Origin: Clostridia bacterium
GTDB taxonomy: Bacteria; Bacillota; Clostridia; Lachnospirales; Anaerotignaceae
Assembly: GCA_022651385.1 (NCBI GenBank)
Contig: JALCQR010000008.1
Location: 62,001-126,000, forward strand
DNA length: 64,000 nucleotides
Reading direction: 5' to 3'
The notes beneath the pieces were generated by a model. That model saw nothing but the letters and a program-made list of their open reading frames with translations, was not told the DNA's origin and ran no database searches. Of the stretch, positions 52,811-62,113 are shown in pieces (position 1 is the first letter of the stretch; the number at the start of each line of letters is the position of its first letter). A program made the translations under genes and the position numbers.

Positions 52811-53170
52811 TTAAAAGTTGTGTACCAGTTTGTTTATGCACCGTTCAAACTTACTTTTATCCAACGGATCAATAAGATATCCCGAAGCACCAACGTCAAA
52901 TGCATTAAGGGCTTGTCCTGTATCATCTGAAATAAAAATCACCTTAATAGTTTCACAAAAGCCCTTTATTTTTTCTCCAAGCAAAAGGCCATTGTTTTTA
53001 TTGGTTCCTAAGTGAATCATCACAATATCCGGCATGTCACTTTTAACATAGGTCATTAGATTTAACTCACTCTTTAAATATAAAACTTGGTCAATCTCCT
53101 TTCGTTCGGCTAACCAAAGCAAAACATTTTTGTCCATAGACCTACTTCCTTCAAGCAAACATACACGCAC
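52811..53170 (-). CDS. Pseudo-receiver (CheY-like) protein lacking the phospho-acceptor
   Basis: This 119-residue single-domain receiver starts at a GTG with GGGGGGAG before it. The fold is recognisable (MPDIVMIHLG, VIFISDD, GASGYLIDPLD), but the phospho-acceptor aspartate is replaced by His53, the conserved lysine by Asp101, and the acidic pair at the start is reduced to one glutamate. It can hardly be phosphorylated in the normal way. It is upstream of the SLH protein gene, and both may be read from the promoter at 53222-53268. Confidence 0.75.
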   Translation of the reverse strand: MRVCLLEGSRSMDKNVLLWLAERKEIDQVLYLKSELNLMTYVKSDMPDIVMIHLGTNKNNGLLLGEKIKGFCETIKVIFISDDTGQALNAFDVGASGYLIDPLDKSKFERCINKLVHNF

Positions 53171-53221
53171 ATAACTCCCCCCTTTCTTAAGCAAAGAAGC
53201 CCACCCTTCATACATATGCAT

Positions 53222-53268
53222 ATTTTACCAAACGCTTTTCATCAAAATTTCATCAAATCGTCATAAAA
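53222..53268 (-). promoter_or_regulatory. Three 11-bp-spaced direct repeats at the pseudo-receiver promoter
   Basis: On the plus strand CATCAAA (53240), CATCAAA (53251) and CATAAAA (53262) start exactly 11 bp apart. On the minus strand they lead into TAAAAT (53222-53227), 12 bp after the last repeat. This is the layout of SARP/BTAD and OmpR-type binding sites. The neighbouring response regulator has a BTAD domain. Confidence 0.6.
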
Positions 53269-53276
53269 ACATAAAA

Positions 53277-53300
53277 AAATCCTGCTTTTCAGCAGGATTT
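53277..53300 (-). terminator. Terminator after the BTAD response-regulator gene
   Basis: AAATCCTGC and GCAGGATTT stem with a 6-nt loop. On the minus strand it is followed by TTTTTTTAT. Confidence 0.88.
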
Positions 53301-53305
53301 CACAA

Positions 53306-54397
53306 TTACTTTCTTATTAATCTTTCAATTTCTTTGCTCGGCTCAAGTGTGAAGTCTTCCATCATACTTTTTTTATAAAGGTTATATATCCTTTGCGCAT
53401 TTGAGAAAAGATTTTGTTTTTTATAGAGCTGTATTAAAGTGCTAACTATTTCCTCATTACTCTTATTCTTTTCAAAATATTTTAATAGTATTTCTTCGGC
53501 TTCTTTTAATTCATTATCCCTTATAAATTTTTTAGACAGGCCTAATGCTGCAAACTCAAGAAGTCTATTATACTTAATTCGTTCCAATTCAATCCATGAA
53601 TAATAATAACCATTCAAATATTCACCTGTCATACATTCAATCAGTTTTTTTGTATTATTTATGTCAAGATTATCAATTTTTTCTCTAAGTGCATCAAACT
53701 GCTCAATGTCAAATATTACGTCCCCCAATGTCAATTTATACTTACTGTCAATGCTTACATGCTTTCGTTCAATTCCATAACTTTTAAGATTCTTTCTAAT
53801 ATAGTAAATTCCGTTATATAATTGTTTCACAGATTTTGACGGATCATCATCCGGCCATAATTGATCCAGAAGTTCGTACTTTGAAATGCTTCTGCTGCGG
53901 TTTTGAACAAGATATAAAAATAGTTCCTTAGTTTTTTCTGCTCTCCACTTAATACAGTCATGATCTTCCCAAAACATTTGAAATCCGCCGAAAAAACGAA
54001 TATGTAATTGCTTTTCATTTATTTTGTATTTAATATTTTTTCGTGCCAAAATCCTTTTGATGCTTTTTTCCAAGCGTTCATCAGAAACAGGTTTCAGTAA
54101 ATAATCCAAAGCATTTATTTCAAATGCCTCAATTGCGTATTGATTATATGCCGTCACAAATACAATATCCAAATCACTATAAGCTTCAAGAATTGCAGAT
54201 GCGGCATCAATACCGCGAAGCTGAGGCATTTCAATATCTAAAAAAACAACATCCGGCTTAATGACTCCGATTTCTTTAATTGCCTGAATCGGGTTTGTAT
54301 ACATTCCTGCAATTTGAATTATTTCATATTTTTTCAGCATATGCTCCAAACCCTTTAATGCAAGTCTTTCATCATCAATCAATACTGCTTTTAACAT
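53306..54397 (-). CDS. Response regulator with winged-helix and BTAD (SARP-like) output
   Basis: This 363-residue protein has a receiver domain (IDDERLAL, phospho-acceptor in VVFLDIEMP, lysine in YLLKPV), then a winged-helix region about 140-225 (CIKWRAEKTKELFLYLVQN), then a bacterial transcriptional activation (BTAD) helical domain to the end. SARP-type proteins bind heptamer repeats 11 bp apart. Its gene overlaps the sensor kinase by 7 bp, so they are a two-component pair. The likely target is the repeat array at 53222-53268, controlling the pseudo-receiver and SLH genes. Confidence 0.88.
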   Translation of the reverse strand: MLKAVLIDDERLALKGLEHMLKKYEIIQIAGMYTNPIQAIKEIGVIKPDVVFLDIEMPQLRGIDAASAILEAYSDLDIVFVTAYNQYAIEAFEINALDYLLKPVSDERLEKSIKRILARKNIKYKINEKQLHIRFFGGFQMFWEDHDCIKWRAEKTKELFLYLVQNRSRSISKYELLDQLWPDDDPSKSVKQLYNGIYYIRKNLKSYGIERKHVSIDSKYKLTLGDVIFDIEQFDALREKIDNLDINNTKKLIECMTGEYLNGYYYSWIELERIKYNRLLEFAALGLSKKFIRDNELKEAEEILLKYFEKNKSNEEIVSTLIQLYKKQNLFSNAQRIYNLYKKSMMEDFTLEPSKEIERLIRK

Positions 54398-57300
54398 AAG
54401 CCTTCTCCTTTAAATATAGGTATACTCCATGAAACACTTGTTCCGATATTCCGCTCGCTTTTAATTATTAAACCTTTTCCATAAAGTTTTTTCAGTCTGG
54501 AATCAATATTTTTAAGTCCTACACTTGTTTTGTTTTGAACATATTTGTCAATTTCAGTTTTATTTAAGTCCATTCCAACACCGTTGTCTTTAATATTAAA
54601 TAAAGCTTCATCGCCTTCTACTTTTATTGATACAGTTACTTTTCCGCCTTCGATCTTAGGTAAAACTCCATGAATAATTGCATTTTCTACAATTGGCTGC
54701 AAAATAAGTATCGGAACTTGAATATCCAATTTGTCTGTTAAGTCAAGCTCAATTTCAAGTCTTTCTTCAAACCTTGCACGTTCAATTTTCAAATATGCTT
54801 TAAGAAGTTCCAATTCATCTTTTAAAGAAGTGGTTTGGCTTGCATCCTTAAAATCAAAGCTCATGCGAAGATACTGGCTAAAACTTATCATAAGCGATAC
54901 AGCTTTTTCTACATCATATCGTGCAATAGTAATAAAAGTGTTAATTGCATTAAACAGAAAATGAGGTTTAATTTGTGCCCGTAAAAACGAAAGCTCAGAA
55001 GCTCTCATTTTTTCAACCGATAATTTCATTTGAATTAATGTCCGCACTCTTGCAAGAAATTCGTCTGCATCAAAAGGCTTTGCCAAATAATCGTTAGCTC
55101 CCGATTTTAGACCTTGTACAATATCTTTTGTTGCTGTTTTAGCTGTAAGCATAAGAACCGGCAATTCCGATATAGAGTAATTTTTTCTTATGCTTTCGCA
55201 AATTTCATATCCTGATAAACCCGGAAGCATTACATCCAAAATTATAAGGTCACTGTTTTTATTTTTATTAAATTCTGAATAAAAATCATCAACACTGTCA
55301 AAAGCAAGAATACTATAATCATTTGCCTTCAAAATTCCTATCATGGAAATCAAATTGACTTGATTGTCATCAACAATAGCAACCGTCGGTCCTTTTCCCA
55401 AATAAGCATAAGGAAATTGAAAAACATCTTTGTATTCATCATTAACTTGTACCGTAATTTCATCCGGCTGTTCCGTTTCTTTTATATCTTCGCCTTTATA
55501 AATCGGAATAGTAAAGCTAACGCTTGTTCCTTCTCCTTCTTTTGATTTCATATTAATTTGTCCGCCCTGTGCTTCCACAAGTTTTTTGGTTATAGCAAGG
55601 CCAAGCCCTGTGCCGTTTAAATTACTGTACTGATTTGACTCAACCTGAAAATACGGTTCAAAAATAACGCTGAGTTTATCTTCAGAAATGCCTTTCCCTG
55701 TATCAACAATAATTATTTTTACAAACTCGCCTTGAGACAGTGCTTTTACTTTTATGTATCCTTTTTCTGTATTTTTTATGGCATTTCCTATTAAATTATA
55801 AAAAATTTGTATTAATCTGTTTTTATCCGCCAAAATATTTGGAATATCCTTAGGGATATCAGTAATTAATTGAACGTTTTCATTTGAATTTACACGTTTT
55901 AATTCATTAACAATCCGTATTACAATTTTATTTGTTGGCATTCCCTCTAAATTCAAAGCAATATTTGAATTCTTTAACTTTGAATAATCCAAAATTTCAT
56001 TTACAATTGAAGATAAACGTTTTCCGCTGTTAATAACTATGTATAAGCTTTCCCGCTGATATTTTGAAAAACGTTTTTCTGTATCTCTATATAGTCCTTC
56101 ACAAATATTTATTATGGCATTTAAGGGTGTTCTCAGTTCATGTGCCGTATTTGCTAAAAACTCATCCTTGAGTACGTCAAGCTGTTCTAATTTTAATTTG
56201 GCAGAACTTAATTCATCATAAGCCTTGTAGTTCTTAATAGCTAATATAAGTGACTGAATAATTAAAAATATCATTATGCCGATTGGTGACAATTCTCCTA
56301 AGTCAGATTTAATTATATTATCCTGAAACAGAGTATCATACAAAGCACTCAGTATAACTATTAATAATCCTAAAAAAAACAATGTTTTTTCAATTTCATA
56401 ATGCTTAAAATTTTTGATAATAAATGAAACAGCATAAAATCCAATTAAAAAAGTTGAACACTGATATAATAAAGTTAAATGTGTAAAAACAGGAATAGGG
56501 AGCACTAAAATCAATGCTGCTAAAAACAAAGAAAACTTTAATACATATTTTTTGAATTTAATTATATTAAGCCCTTTAAATACGTTATCTACAAATAATA
56601 CGCCTAAAAATGGCAATAATGCCACTGTAATATAATCTAATTTTACAATCCCATAATAACCAACTTGCGGAAATAAATAGTTAATTGAATAGTCACCATA
56701 AATCATTACCCTTATAGCTGCGCAAAGAGAAAAAAACACTAATATAAGATTGCTTTTCTCATTTCTCCTTAAAATAAACATGAGCATATGATAAACCGCA
56801 AACATTAGAAAAGAACCTATAAGCATTAAATCTTTAATTTGAATTATTTGATCAAAGTTTAAAATGCTTTTTGAAGTTCCGAAATATAACTGATACCACA
56901 TTCCGCCTCTTGCATAAGAATAATTTGCTACTTGTACAATGATATCAAATTCTTTACTTTTCGGCTTAAATGTTACGACATTAGGTTGATACCCCGGTTC
57001 AAATCCATTTTTGTCTTTGCTTATTTTCCCGTTGGAGCTTAAAAGTGTATCATCAACATACAAATTATATGCCGTAGATACGGTAGGCATCCTGATTGCC
57101 AATTCGCTGTCAGTATCTGCATAAACATGCAAACGATAAGTTCCGTATCCAAATCCTGACAGATGCTTACTGTTAATAGTATATTTATTCCATACTTTGG
57201 GTACTTGAGCAAAAATACAGTTTTGCTGCAACCCATTTATAAAATCATCATGTGTCAGAAATTGTTTCCAATAAAATTCCCACTCACCTGATAAAGATAC

Positions 57301-57477
57301 AACTTCATCATCTTTTAACATTCTATTGTCAAAACTCAAAACCCCTTTATTTATAACAACATCCTCACTGCTAAAATCTACATAAACTTTTAAAAAAAAC
57401 GAAAAAATCACTGCAATACAAACAATAACCATTACTAATAATGTTGTTTTCTTTTTATTATCACCAGTTATACCCAT
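54391..57477 (-). CDS. Hybrid sensor with 7TM domain and two kinase modules
   Basis: This 1028-residue protein has, in order, one membrane segment (about 12-32), an outside 7TMR-DISM-type jelly-roll (about 50-200, FGYGTYRLHVYADTDS), seven membrane segments (about 215-420), HisKA with AHELRTPLNAI near 445, and HATPase (GTGLGLAITKK). A receiver with LIILDVMLPG near 755 follows, then a second, LytS-type kinase with LRAQIKPHFLFNAINT near 845 and a final HATPase (NGVGMDL). AAGGGGAT precedes the ATG. It probably senses a carbohydrate or similar outside ligand and controls the BTAD regulator next to it. Confidence 0.92.
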   Translation of the reverse strand: MGITGDNKKKTTLLVMVIVCIAVIFSFFLKVYVDFSSEDVVINKGVLSFDNRMLKDDEVVSLSGEWEFYWKQFLTHDDFINGLQQNCIFAQVPKVWNKYTINSKHLSGFGYGTYRLHVYADTDSELAIRMPTVSTAYNLYVDDTLLSSNGKISKDKNGFEPGYQPNVVTFKPKSKEFDIIVQVANYSYARGGMWYQLYFGTSKSILNFDQIIQIKDLMLIGSFLMFAVYHMLMFILRRNEKSNLILVFFSLCAAIRVMIYGDYSINYLFPQVGYYGIVKLDYITVALLPFLGVLFVDNVFKGLNIIKFKKYVLKFSLFLAALILVLPIPVFTHLTLLYQCSTFLIGFYAVSFIIKNFKHYEIEKTLFFLGLLIVILSALYDTLFQDNIIKSDLGELSPIGIMIFLIIQSLILAIKNYKAYDELSSAKLKLEQLDVLKDEFLANTAHELRTPLNAIINICEGLYRDTEKRFSKYQRESLYIVINSGKRLSSIVNEILDYSKLKNSNIALNLEGMPTNKIVIRIVNELKRVNSNENVQLITDIPKDIPNILADKNRLIQIFYNLIGNAIKNTEKGYIKVKALSQGEFVKIIIVDTGKGISEDKLSVIFEPYFQVESNQYSNLNGTGLGLAITKKLVEAQGGQINMKSKEGEGTSVSFTIPIYKGEDIKETEQPDEITVQVNDEYKDVFQFPYAYLGKGPTVAIVDDNQVNLISMIGILKANDYSILAFDSVDDFYSEFNKNKNSDLIILDVMLPGLSGYEICESIRKNYSISELPVLMLTAKTATKDIVQGLKSGANDYLAKPFDADEFLARVRTLIQMKLSVEKMRASELSFLRAQIKPHFLFNAINTFITIARYDVEKAVSLMISFSQYLRMSFDFKDASQTTSLKDELELLKAYLKIERARFEERLEIELDLTDKLDIQVPILILQPIVENAIIHGVLPKIEGGKVTVSIKVEGDEALFNIKDNGVGMDLNKTEIDKYVQNKTSVGLKNIDSRLKKLYGKGLIIKSERNIGTSVSWSIPIFKGEGLC

Positions 57478-57966
57478 CTATTAATCCCCTTATATTACAC
57501 TTAAAAATAGTGACAGTATAAACATCATTTAAAATGATAACTATCCGAAAGAAAAAGTTCATTAATACAGAAATATAGGTTTTTTTAGTTTGTTTTTTTG
57601 AAAATATAATGATTGATTGGAGAAGTCCAATAAAAAGATTGTACATAAAAAGAACTGTACCTATTATTAAAATTAATATACCGCGGAAACTATGATATGT
57701 CAATGTTTGGCAGCTCTTGTTGCTGACAGAAGAAACAAGCTGAAATATGCATAATATACACGCTTTGGAAGAACACAGAAAAAGAATTCCAATACAAAAA
57801 AATATTAATCATATACTTAAAAAACTAATAGATGAGTTACAATTGAAGTTATGTTGGTTTATATCAAATCTTAGACAAGCAATCCCATTCTTTTGAAATC
57901 GTTAATTTTGGCTTTTTTTTAAAAAAATACTCTTTTCCCCACATATGTAATAAGGCACTTATCACA
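57478..57966. other. Intergenic region upstream of the sensor kinase
   Basis: This 490-bp region has no convincing gene; one short hydrophobic frame on the minus strand lacks a ribosome site. A 15-bp perfect inverted repeat ATCATTTAAAATGAT lies at 57524-57538, about 50 bp before the kinase start, and may be an operator. Confidence 0.55.
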
Positions 57967-58605
57967 CTATCTATAAATTTCGCGTTCGTCAAAAAGAGGT
58001 TTTTTATATTTTTCGCACACTTTCTTTATTTGTTCCAAAATAATATCAGTATCAATTTTATTACTATAACTTATAGTTAATGCTCCTCTAAGAATATCCA
58101 TAATAAAATGCATGTCACAAGGCACCTTCGTTATAATGTTGCCAATATCATTAAACGAAGTAATATCTCTATTTATTTCTTTAAATAAATAGCACACCGC
58201 TTCATCAATACAATTTTCATCTATAATGCTTAGCCATTTTGAATCGGCAAATATCCCGTCTTTAACAGCATATATCGTTTTATTACTGTTACCTATATAT
58301 AAATTTTCAAATAAATTCTTTAAATCGTCATAGTATTTTAATAAATCCATATTGTTTTCGCACATGTTGGTTATTTCGTTTATAGTTTTGAAGCCTTGGG
58401 ACAAAAATTTCATTATTTCCACAAATATATTTTCAACCTCTGCATTACAAGCCAATTCGTGTCGTTCAAATACAGCAATTGTGTTTACTGTTTTTTCAGA
58501 ATTGTACATCTGTGAATATAAATCACAAAACGGAGTATCAATTAAAGAAAACTCAATACCAGGCTTCTCAAAACTTTTTTTAGTGCCAAAAAAATTAAAA
58601 AACAT
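57967..58605 (-). CDS. Unrecognised 212-residue protein
   Basis: The family is not recognised. The product is soluble, mostly helical and rich in Asp, Asn and Glu. It has cysteines in FCDLY, ACNAE, MCENN, NCIDEAVCY, PCDMH and VCEKY, about seven in 212 residues, which is unusual for a plain cytoplasmic protein and could bind metal. ATG at 58605 with GGGGA 6 bp before is preferred over ATG at 58620. It is a single gene between the sensor kinase and the ferredoxin. It could be a maturation partner of a small cysteine-rich product, but none is visible nearby. Confidence 0.6.
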   Translation of the reverse strand: MFFNFFGTKKSFEKPGIEFSLIDTPFCDLYSQMYNSEKTVNTIAVFERHELACNAEVENIFVEIMKFLSQGFKTINEITNMCENNMDLLKYYDDLKNLFENLYIGNSNKTIYAVKDGIFADSKWLSIIDENCIDEAVCYLFKEINRDITSFNDIGNIITKVPCDMHFIMDILRGALTISYSNKIDTDIILEQIKKVCEKYKKPLFDEREIYR

Positions 58606-58816
58606 ACTCATTCCCCGCATTTTGGCTTATCATAATATAACCCATTTAGCAAATTCTTTCCCGCCAAAAGCTCTACACATCCTAAAACATTTTCAATATA
58701 ATAATATTTTTTTATTGTTTATATTATAACATATTTCTCCAATCTTCAAATTCCCATAATCCTGAAAACATATTTGTTATATAAACATTTTTATCATATA
58801 CTGGCAGACAAAAATA

Positions 58817-58847
58817 ATTGCCTCATCAGATAAAAAGATGAGGCAAT
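58817..58847. terminator. Terminator after the ferredoxin gene
   Basis: ATTGCCTCATC and GATGAGGCAAT form a perfect 11-bp stem with T-rich tails in both directions. Confidence 0.88.
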
Positions 58848-58863
58848 ATTTTTATACTTAATA

Positions 58864-59055
58864 TTACTGTTCTATAGTTATAACAGAAACCGGACAACTT
58901 TTTTGTGCTTCAGTTGCTTTAGTTTCATCTTTTGAAGGTATTGTGTCAACGTAAACCTCTGCTGCTCCGTCCTCCCCCATACGAAATACATCCGGACATA
59001 CAGAAACGCAAAGCCCACATGAAATACATCCGCTTTTATCAATTTTTGCAATCAT
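58864..59055 (-). CDS. Small [4Fe-4S] ferredoxin
   Basis: This 63-residue ferredoxin has CISCGLCVSVCP near residue 10 and one further CP (SCPVSVI) near the C-terminus, the pattern of single-cluster [4Fe-4S] ferredoxins; the second motif is absent. It is a lone gene with its own terminator. It can carry electrons for many partners. Confidence 0.9.
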   Translation of the reverse strand: MIAKIDKSGCISCGLCVSVCPDVFRMGEDGAAEVYVDTIPSKDETKATEAQKSCPVSVITIEQ

Positions 59056-59828
59056 ATTTATTTCCTCCTATATTAGGCATAAACAATTTTTAATGCCGTC
59101 GTTTTAAATATTTTTACAACATTTGGCGATAAATATACGGTATAGTTAGTTAAATATGTATTTTTTTCTTCTTAATTCTTTGTTGTCTTTTAACTAAGTA
59201 ATTTATTAATAACAAATAGATATTACTATAATATTTATATTACTGCAAAACAAAAACGTAACGCTCATATTGAAGATGAAAACTTAATCTTAAAAAAAAG
59301 CCATTTCAATGACTGTATTTCTTCATCATGTCATGAAATGTTAAATTTGATATTAATTAATCACTATATTAAACAATACTTGTATTAATTTAATTTTGCT
59401 GTTAACATTTTTTATAATGGTTATATATGTAAATTACTAAAACCGACAATAGCGGTGAAACTTTTTGCAAAACCCCTTCTTAAAACCTTATAAAATAGAT
59501 TTGTTTAATTTATAAAAAATATACAACAAAAATATATATATTTATAATTATTTGAATATAATTTAAGCAAAAGATGAATTTAATAAAAAATTATTAATAT
59601 TTTTAATAAATGTATTTTTGACTTTTTATACAAAATCATTGTATTAATATTAACAAAATTATCATAACTGTTAAAATAATATCTATATATTAAAATAATT
59701 CATAAAAATATGTGAGGTATTTTTGTTTAAATGATACATATACAAATAATTTTAAGATGATATAATAAAAACATAGACTAACATCCTACGTTATACGTAT
59801 GGTGTAATAATTAAGGAGGAAATATTAA
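59056..59828. other. Long AT-rich intergenic region before the racemase-TRAP operon
   Basis: This 770-bp region has no open frame or RNA feature that can be supported. Only the last 70 bp hold clear signals: TATAAT at 59761-59766 and the inverted repeat at 59782-59804. The extreme A/T content in 59480-59720 could mark curved DNA. Confidence 0.55.
59761..59804 (+). promoter_or_regulatory. -10 box and candidate GntR operator of the TRAP operon
   Basis: TATAAT (59761-59766) is followed by CATCCTACG-TTATA-CGTATGGTG (59782-59804), an inverted repeat with 7 of 9 matching positions. It lies at the likely transcription start, where a FadR/GntR repressor such as the one encoded at 63524 could block initiation. 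Confidence 0.5.
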
Positions 59829-60500
59829 ATGAAAGTAGGTCTTATTTACACAAGCACCACACCGGAACTGATTGAGCTGGTGGAAAGAGAAATTAAAAAT
59901 GAACTTGGTGAAAATGTTGAAATGGTTTCGTGGAAGGACCCGTCTATTTTGCAGGAAGCAATAGATAACGGCTATGTTACCAAAACTGCTGCCGCAAGGC
60001 TTATTGCAATGTATACCGAAGCAATAAACGCAGGTTGTGATGCAATAATTAACCTTTGCTCATCAGTAGGCGAGGTTGCAGACGCAGCACAAAATATTGC
60101 AAAATACATAGGTGTTCCGATTGTTAGGGTTGATGAAGAAATGTGCAGAGATGCCGCAAGAAAAGGAACTAACATTGCTGTAATGGCAACACTTCAATCA
60201 ACACTGGAACCAACAAAAAACACAATAAAAAGAGTTGCAAGAGAAATAGGTAAAAATGTTAATCTTGTTGATGTACTTGTTGACGGAGCATTTGGACTTT
60301 CTCAAGACGAATTTAAGAAAAGAATGCTTGAGGAAGCCGGAAAAGTTGCTGACAAAGTGGATGTAATACTTTTTGCACAAGGTTCTATGGCGTATTGTGA
60401 AGATGTTATTGCAAAAGCTTATAATAAAACTGTACTATCAAGTCCAAGATATGGTGCTAAAGCACTTAAAGCTGCACTTAAATTTAAAGGGTTAATATAA
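59829..60500 (+). CDS. Asp/Glu-racemase-fold enzyme, one catalytic Cys missing
   Basis: This 223-residue protein has the Asp/Glu/hydantoin racemase fold. The first catalytic cysteine is present as Cys77 in INLCSSVGE. At the place of the second (usually GCxGM) it has FAQGSMA, so Gln184 replaces the cysteine. True racemases need both; a one-cysteine form suggests another reaction, such as a decarboxylase or lyase like the arylmalonate decarboxylase branch. AAGGAGG precedes the ATG. The TRAP transporter follows 22 bp later, so the enzyme probably acts on the imported organic acid. Confidence 0.82.
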   Translation: MKVGLIYTSTTPELIELVEREIKNELGENVEMVSWKDPSILQEAIDNGYVTKTAAARLIAMYTEAINAGCDAIINLCSSVGEVADAAQNIAKYIGVPIVRVDEEMCRDAARKGTNIAVMATLQSTLEPTKNTIKRVAREIGKNVNLVDVLVDGAFGLSQDEFKKRMLEEAGKVADKVDVILFAQGSMAYCEDVIAKAYNKTVLSSPRYGAKALKAALKFKGLI

Positions 60501-60522
60501 AAAATAAGGGAGGGGTTTTGAT

Positions 60523-61554
60523 ATGATTAAAAATATTAAAAGAGCAGTTGCAGTTGCGGTTATGTCTACAATGGCGTTATCACTTACGGCCTGCGGCTCA
60601 TCATCTGGAAATTCAGCAGGCAAATCGTCTGATAAACCAATTACAATAAGAATGAGTCATACACAAGCACCAAACTCTGTAAGTGACAAAACAGCAAAAG
60701 AATTTAAGAAATTAGTTGAAGAAAAAAGCAACGGTAAGATTGACGTAGAAATCTATACTAATTGCGGCCTTTCAGGCGGAGATCTTACAAAAGCGGTTGA
60801 AATGGTTCAGACAGGTGATATAGATATACATTCCTGTGCTCCTGCCAATATTGCTAACTTCGATAAGAGATTTTTTGTTTTCTGGTTACCATATCTTTTT
60901 GATTCAACAGACGAGCTTATAGAAAAAACTTCAGAACCTGAAGTTCAGGAAGCAATTAACAGCTGGCTTAGCCCTATGAACATAACGATGCTTGGAATTA
61001 ACAATGCAGGTTCTCGTCAAATCTCTAACAACAAAAAAGAAATCAAAACTCCTGAAGATCTTAAAGGTATGAATATACGTGTACCTGGTGCAAATATATT
61101 TATTGACCTTTACAAAGATTATTATGGTGCTAATCCAATTGCTATGGATTTCTCAGAAGTGTATACATCACTTCAGCAGGGAACAATTGACGGTCAGGAA
61201 AACCCTATAAGCGTATTTGAATCATCAAAACTTAATGAAGTTCAAAAATACGTTACTTTATGGGACGCAGTAAGAGATACCACAATTTGGATTATAAACA
61301 AAGATAAACTTGAGAGTCTTAGCCCTGAAAATCAGACTATTATTAAGGACTCTGCAAACGAAGCTCTTAAGTGGGGCAATGATTATTTGGCAAATAATGA
61401 AGAACAAATTATTAGTCAGCTTGAAGACAGCGGAACAGTATTCACAAGACTGACAGATGAACAAAAAGAAGCCTTTAAAACTGCATCAGAAGGACTTTAC
61501 GATAAATATTCAGATGAAATCGGTCAGGATGTAATTGACCTTTTTAGAAAATAA
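60523..61554 (+). CDS. dctP: TRAP transporter substrate-binding lipoprotein (DctP family)
   Basis: This 343-residue lipoprotein has lipobox LTACG near residue 25 and the DctP domain: the GLSGGDLTKAVEMVQTGDID region, PEDLKGMNIRVPG with the carboxylate-binding arginine, and GTIDGQENP. It captures a carboxylate ligand outside the cell for import with sodium. GGGAGG precedes the ATG. Confidence 0.92.
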   Translation: MIKNIKRAVAVAVMSTMALSLTACGSSSGNSAGKSSDKPITIRMSHTQAPNSVSDKTAKEFKKLVEEKSNGKIDVEIYTNCGLSGGDLTKAVEMVQTGDIDIHSCAPANIANFDKRFFVFWLPYLFDSTDELIEKTSEPEVQEAINSWLSPMNITMLGINNAGSRQISNNKKEIKTPEDLKGMNIRVPGANIFIDLYKDYYGANPIAMDFSEVYTSLQQGTIDGQENPISVFESSKLNEVQKYVTLWDAVRDTTIWIINKDKLESLSPENQTIIKDSANEALKWGNDYLANNEEQIISQLEDSGTVFTRLTDEQKEAFKTASEGLYDKYSDEIGQDVIDLFRK

Positions 61555-61633
61555 AATTGCTTTTCAAAAGAAATATATGGTGTATGAAAAGTTGGATTTT
61601 TTCATGCCATTAAAAATTGAAAGGAAGAAAAAC

Positions 61634-62113
61634 ATGAATAAAAACAAGTCAAAAGCAGCTTATTTTTGGAATCATTTTGAAGATTATGTATGTTCAGTAG
61701 CTCTTATAATAATGACTATTGTTACATTTATCAATGTGTTTTCAAGAAAAATTCAAAGTTTAAATTTGGCTTTTACTCAGGAAATTGTAACAACGATGTT
61801 CGTTTGGGTTTGTTGCCTTGCGGCTTCTTCAGCTTTCAGAACAAATTCACATATGGGATTTGCTTATCTTACAGGTAAACTTAACGGCAAGGCAAAGTTT
61901 GTGCATAAAATTTTAAGAGTTTTAATTATAATTTTCACATACTGTATCTGGATTATATATGGCACAAAAATGGTTATAGGACAGTATCATACAGGCGTTC
62001 TTACAGCAGTTCTTCAAATGCCGGGATGGATAATCGGCATGGCAGTTCCTATTTCTGGGGTGCTTTCTATAATAAGATTATGTCAGTATGAATTTTCAAG
62101 GAGGGGCAAATAA
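61634..62113 (+). CDS. dctQ: TRAP transporter small permease (DctQ family)
   Basis: This 159-residue protein has four membrane segments and the DctQ features FINVFSRKIQSLNLAFTQEIVTT and MPGWIIGMAVPISG. ATG at 61634 has AAGGAAG in front; a longer frame overlapping dctP has none. Its stop overlaps the start of dctM (TAATG). Confidence 0.9.
   Translation: MNKNKSKAAYFWNHFEDYVCSVALIIMTIVTFINVFSRKIQSLNLAFTQEIVTTMFVWVCCLAASSAFRTNSHMGFAYLTGKLNGKAKFVHKILRVLIIIFTYCIWIIYGTKMVIGQYHTGVLTAVLQMPGWIIGMAVPISGVLSIIRLCQYEFSRRGK

Noticed and set aside
57461-57703. Hydrophobic 80-codon frame upstream of the kinase gene
   Set aside because: It overlaps the kinase start, lacks a ribosome site and looks like A/T-rich chance sequence.
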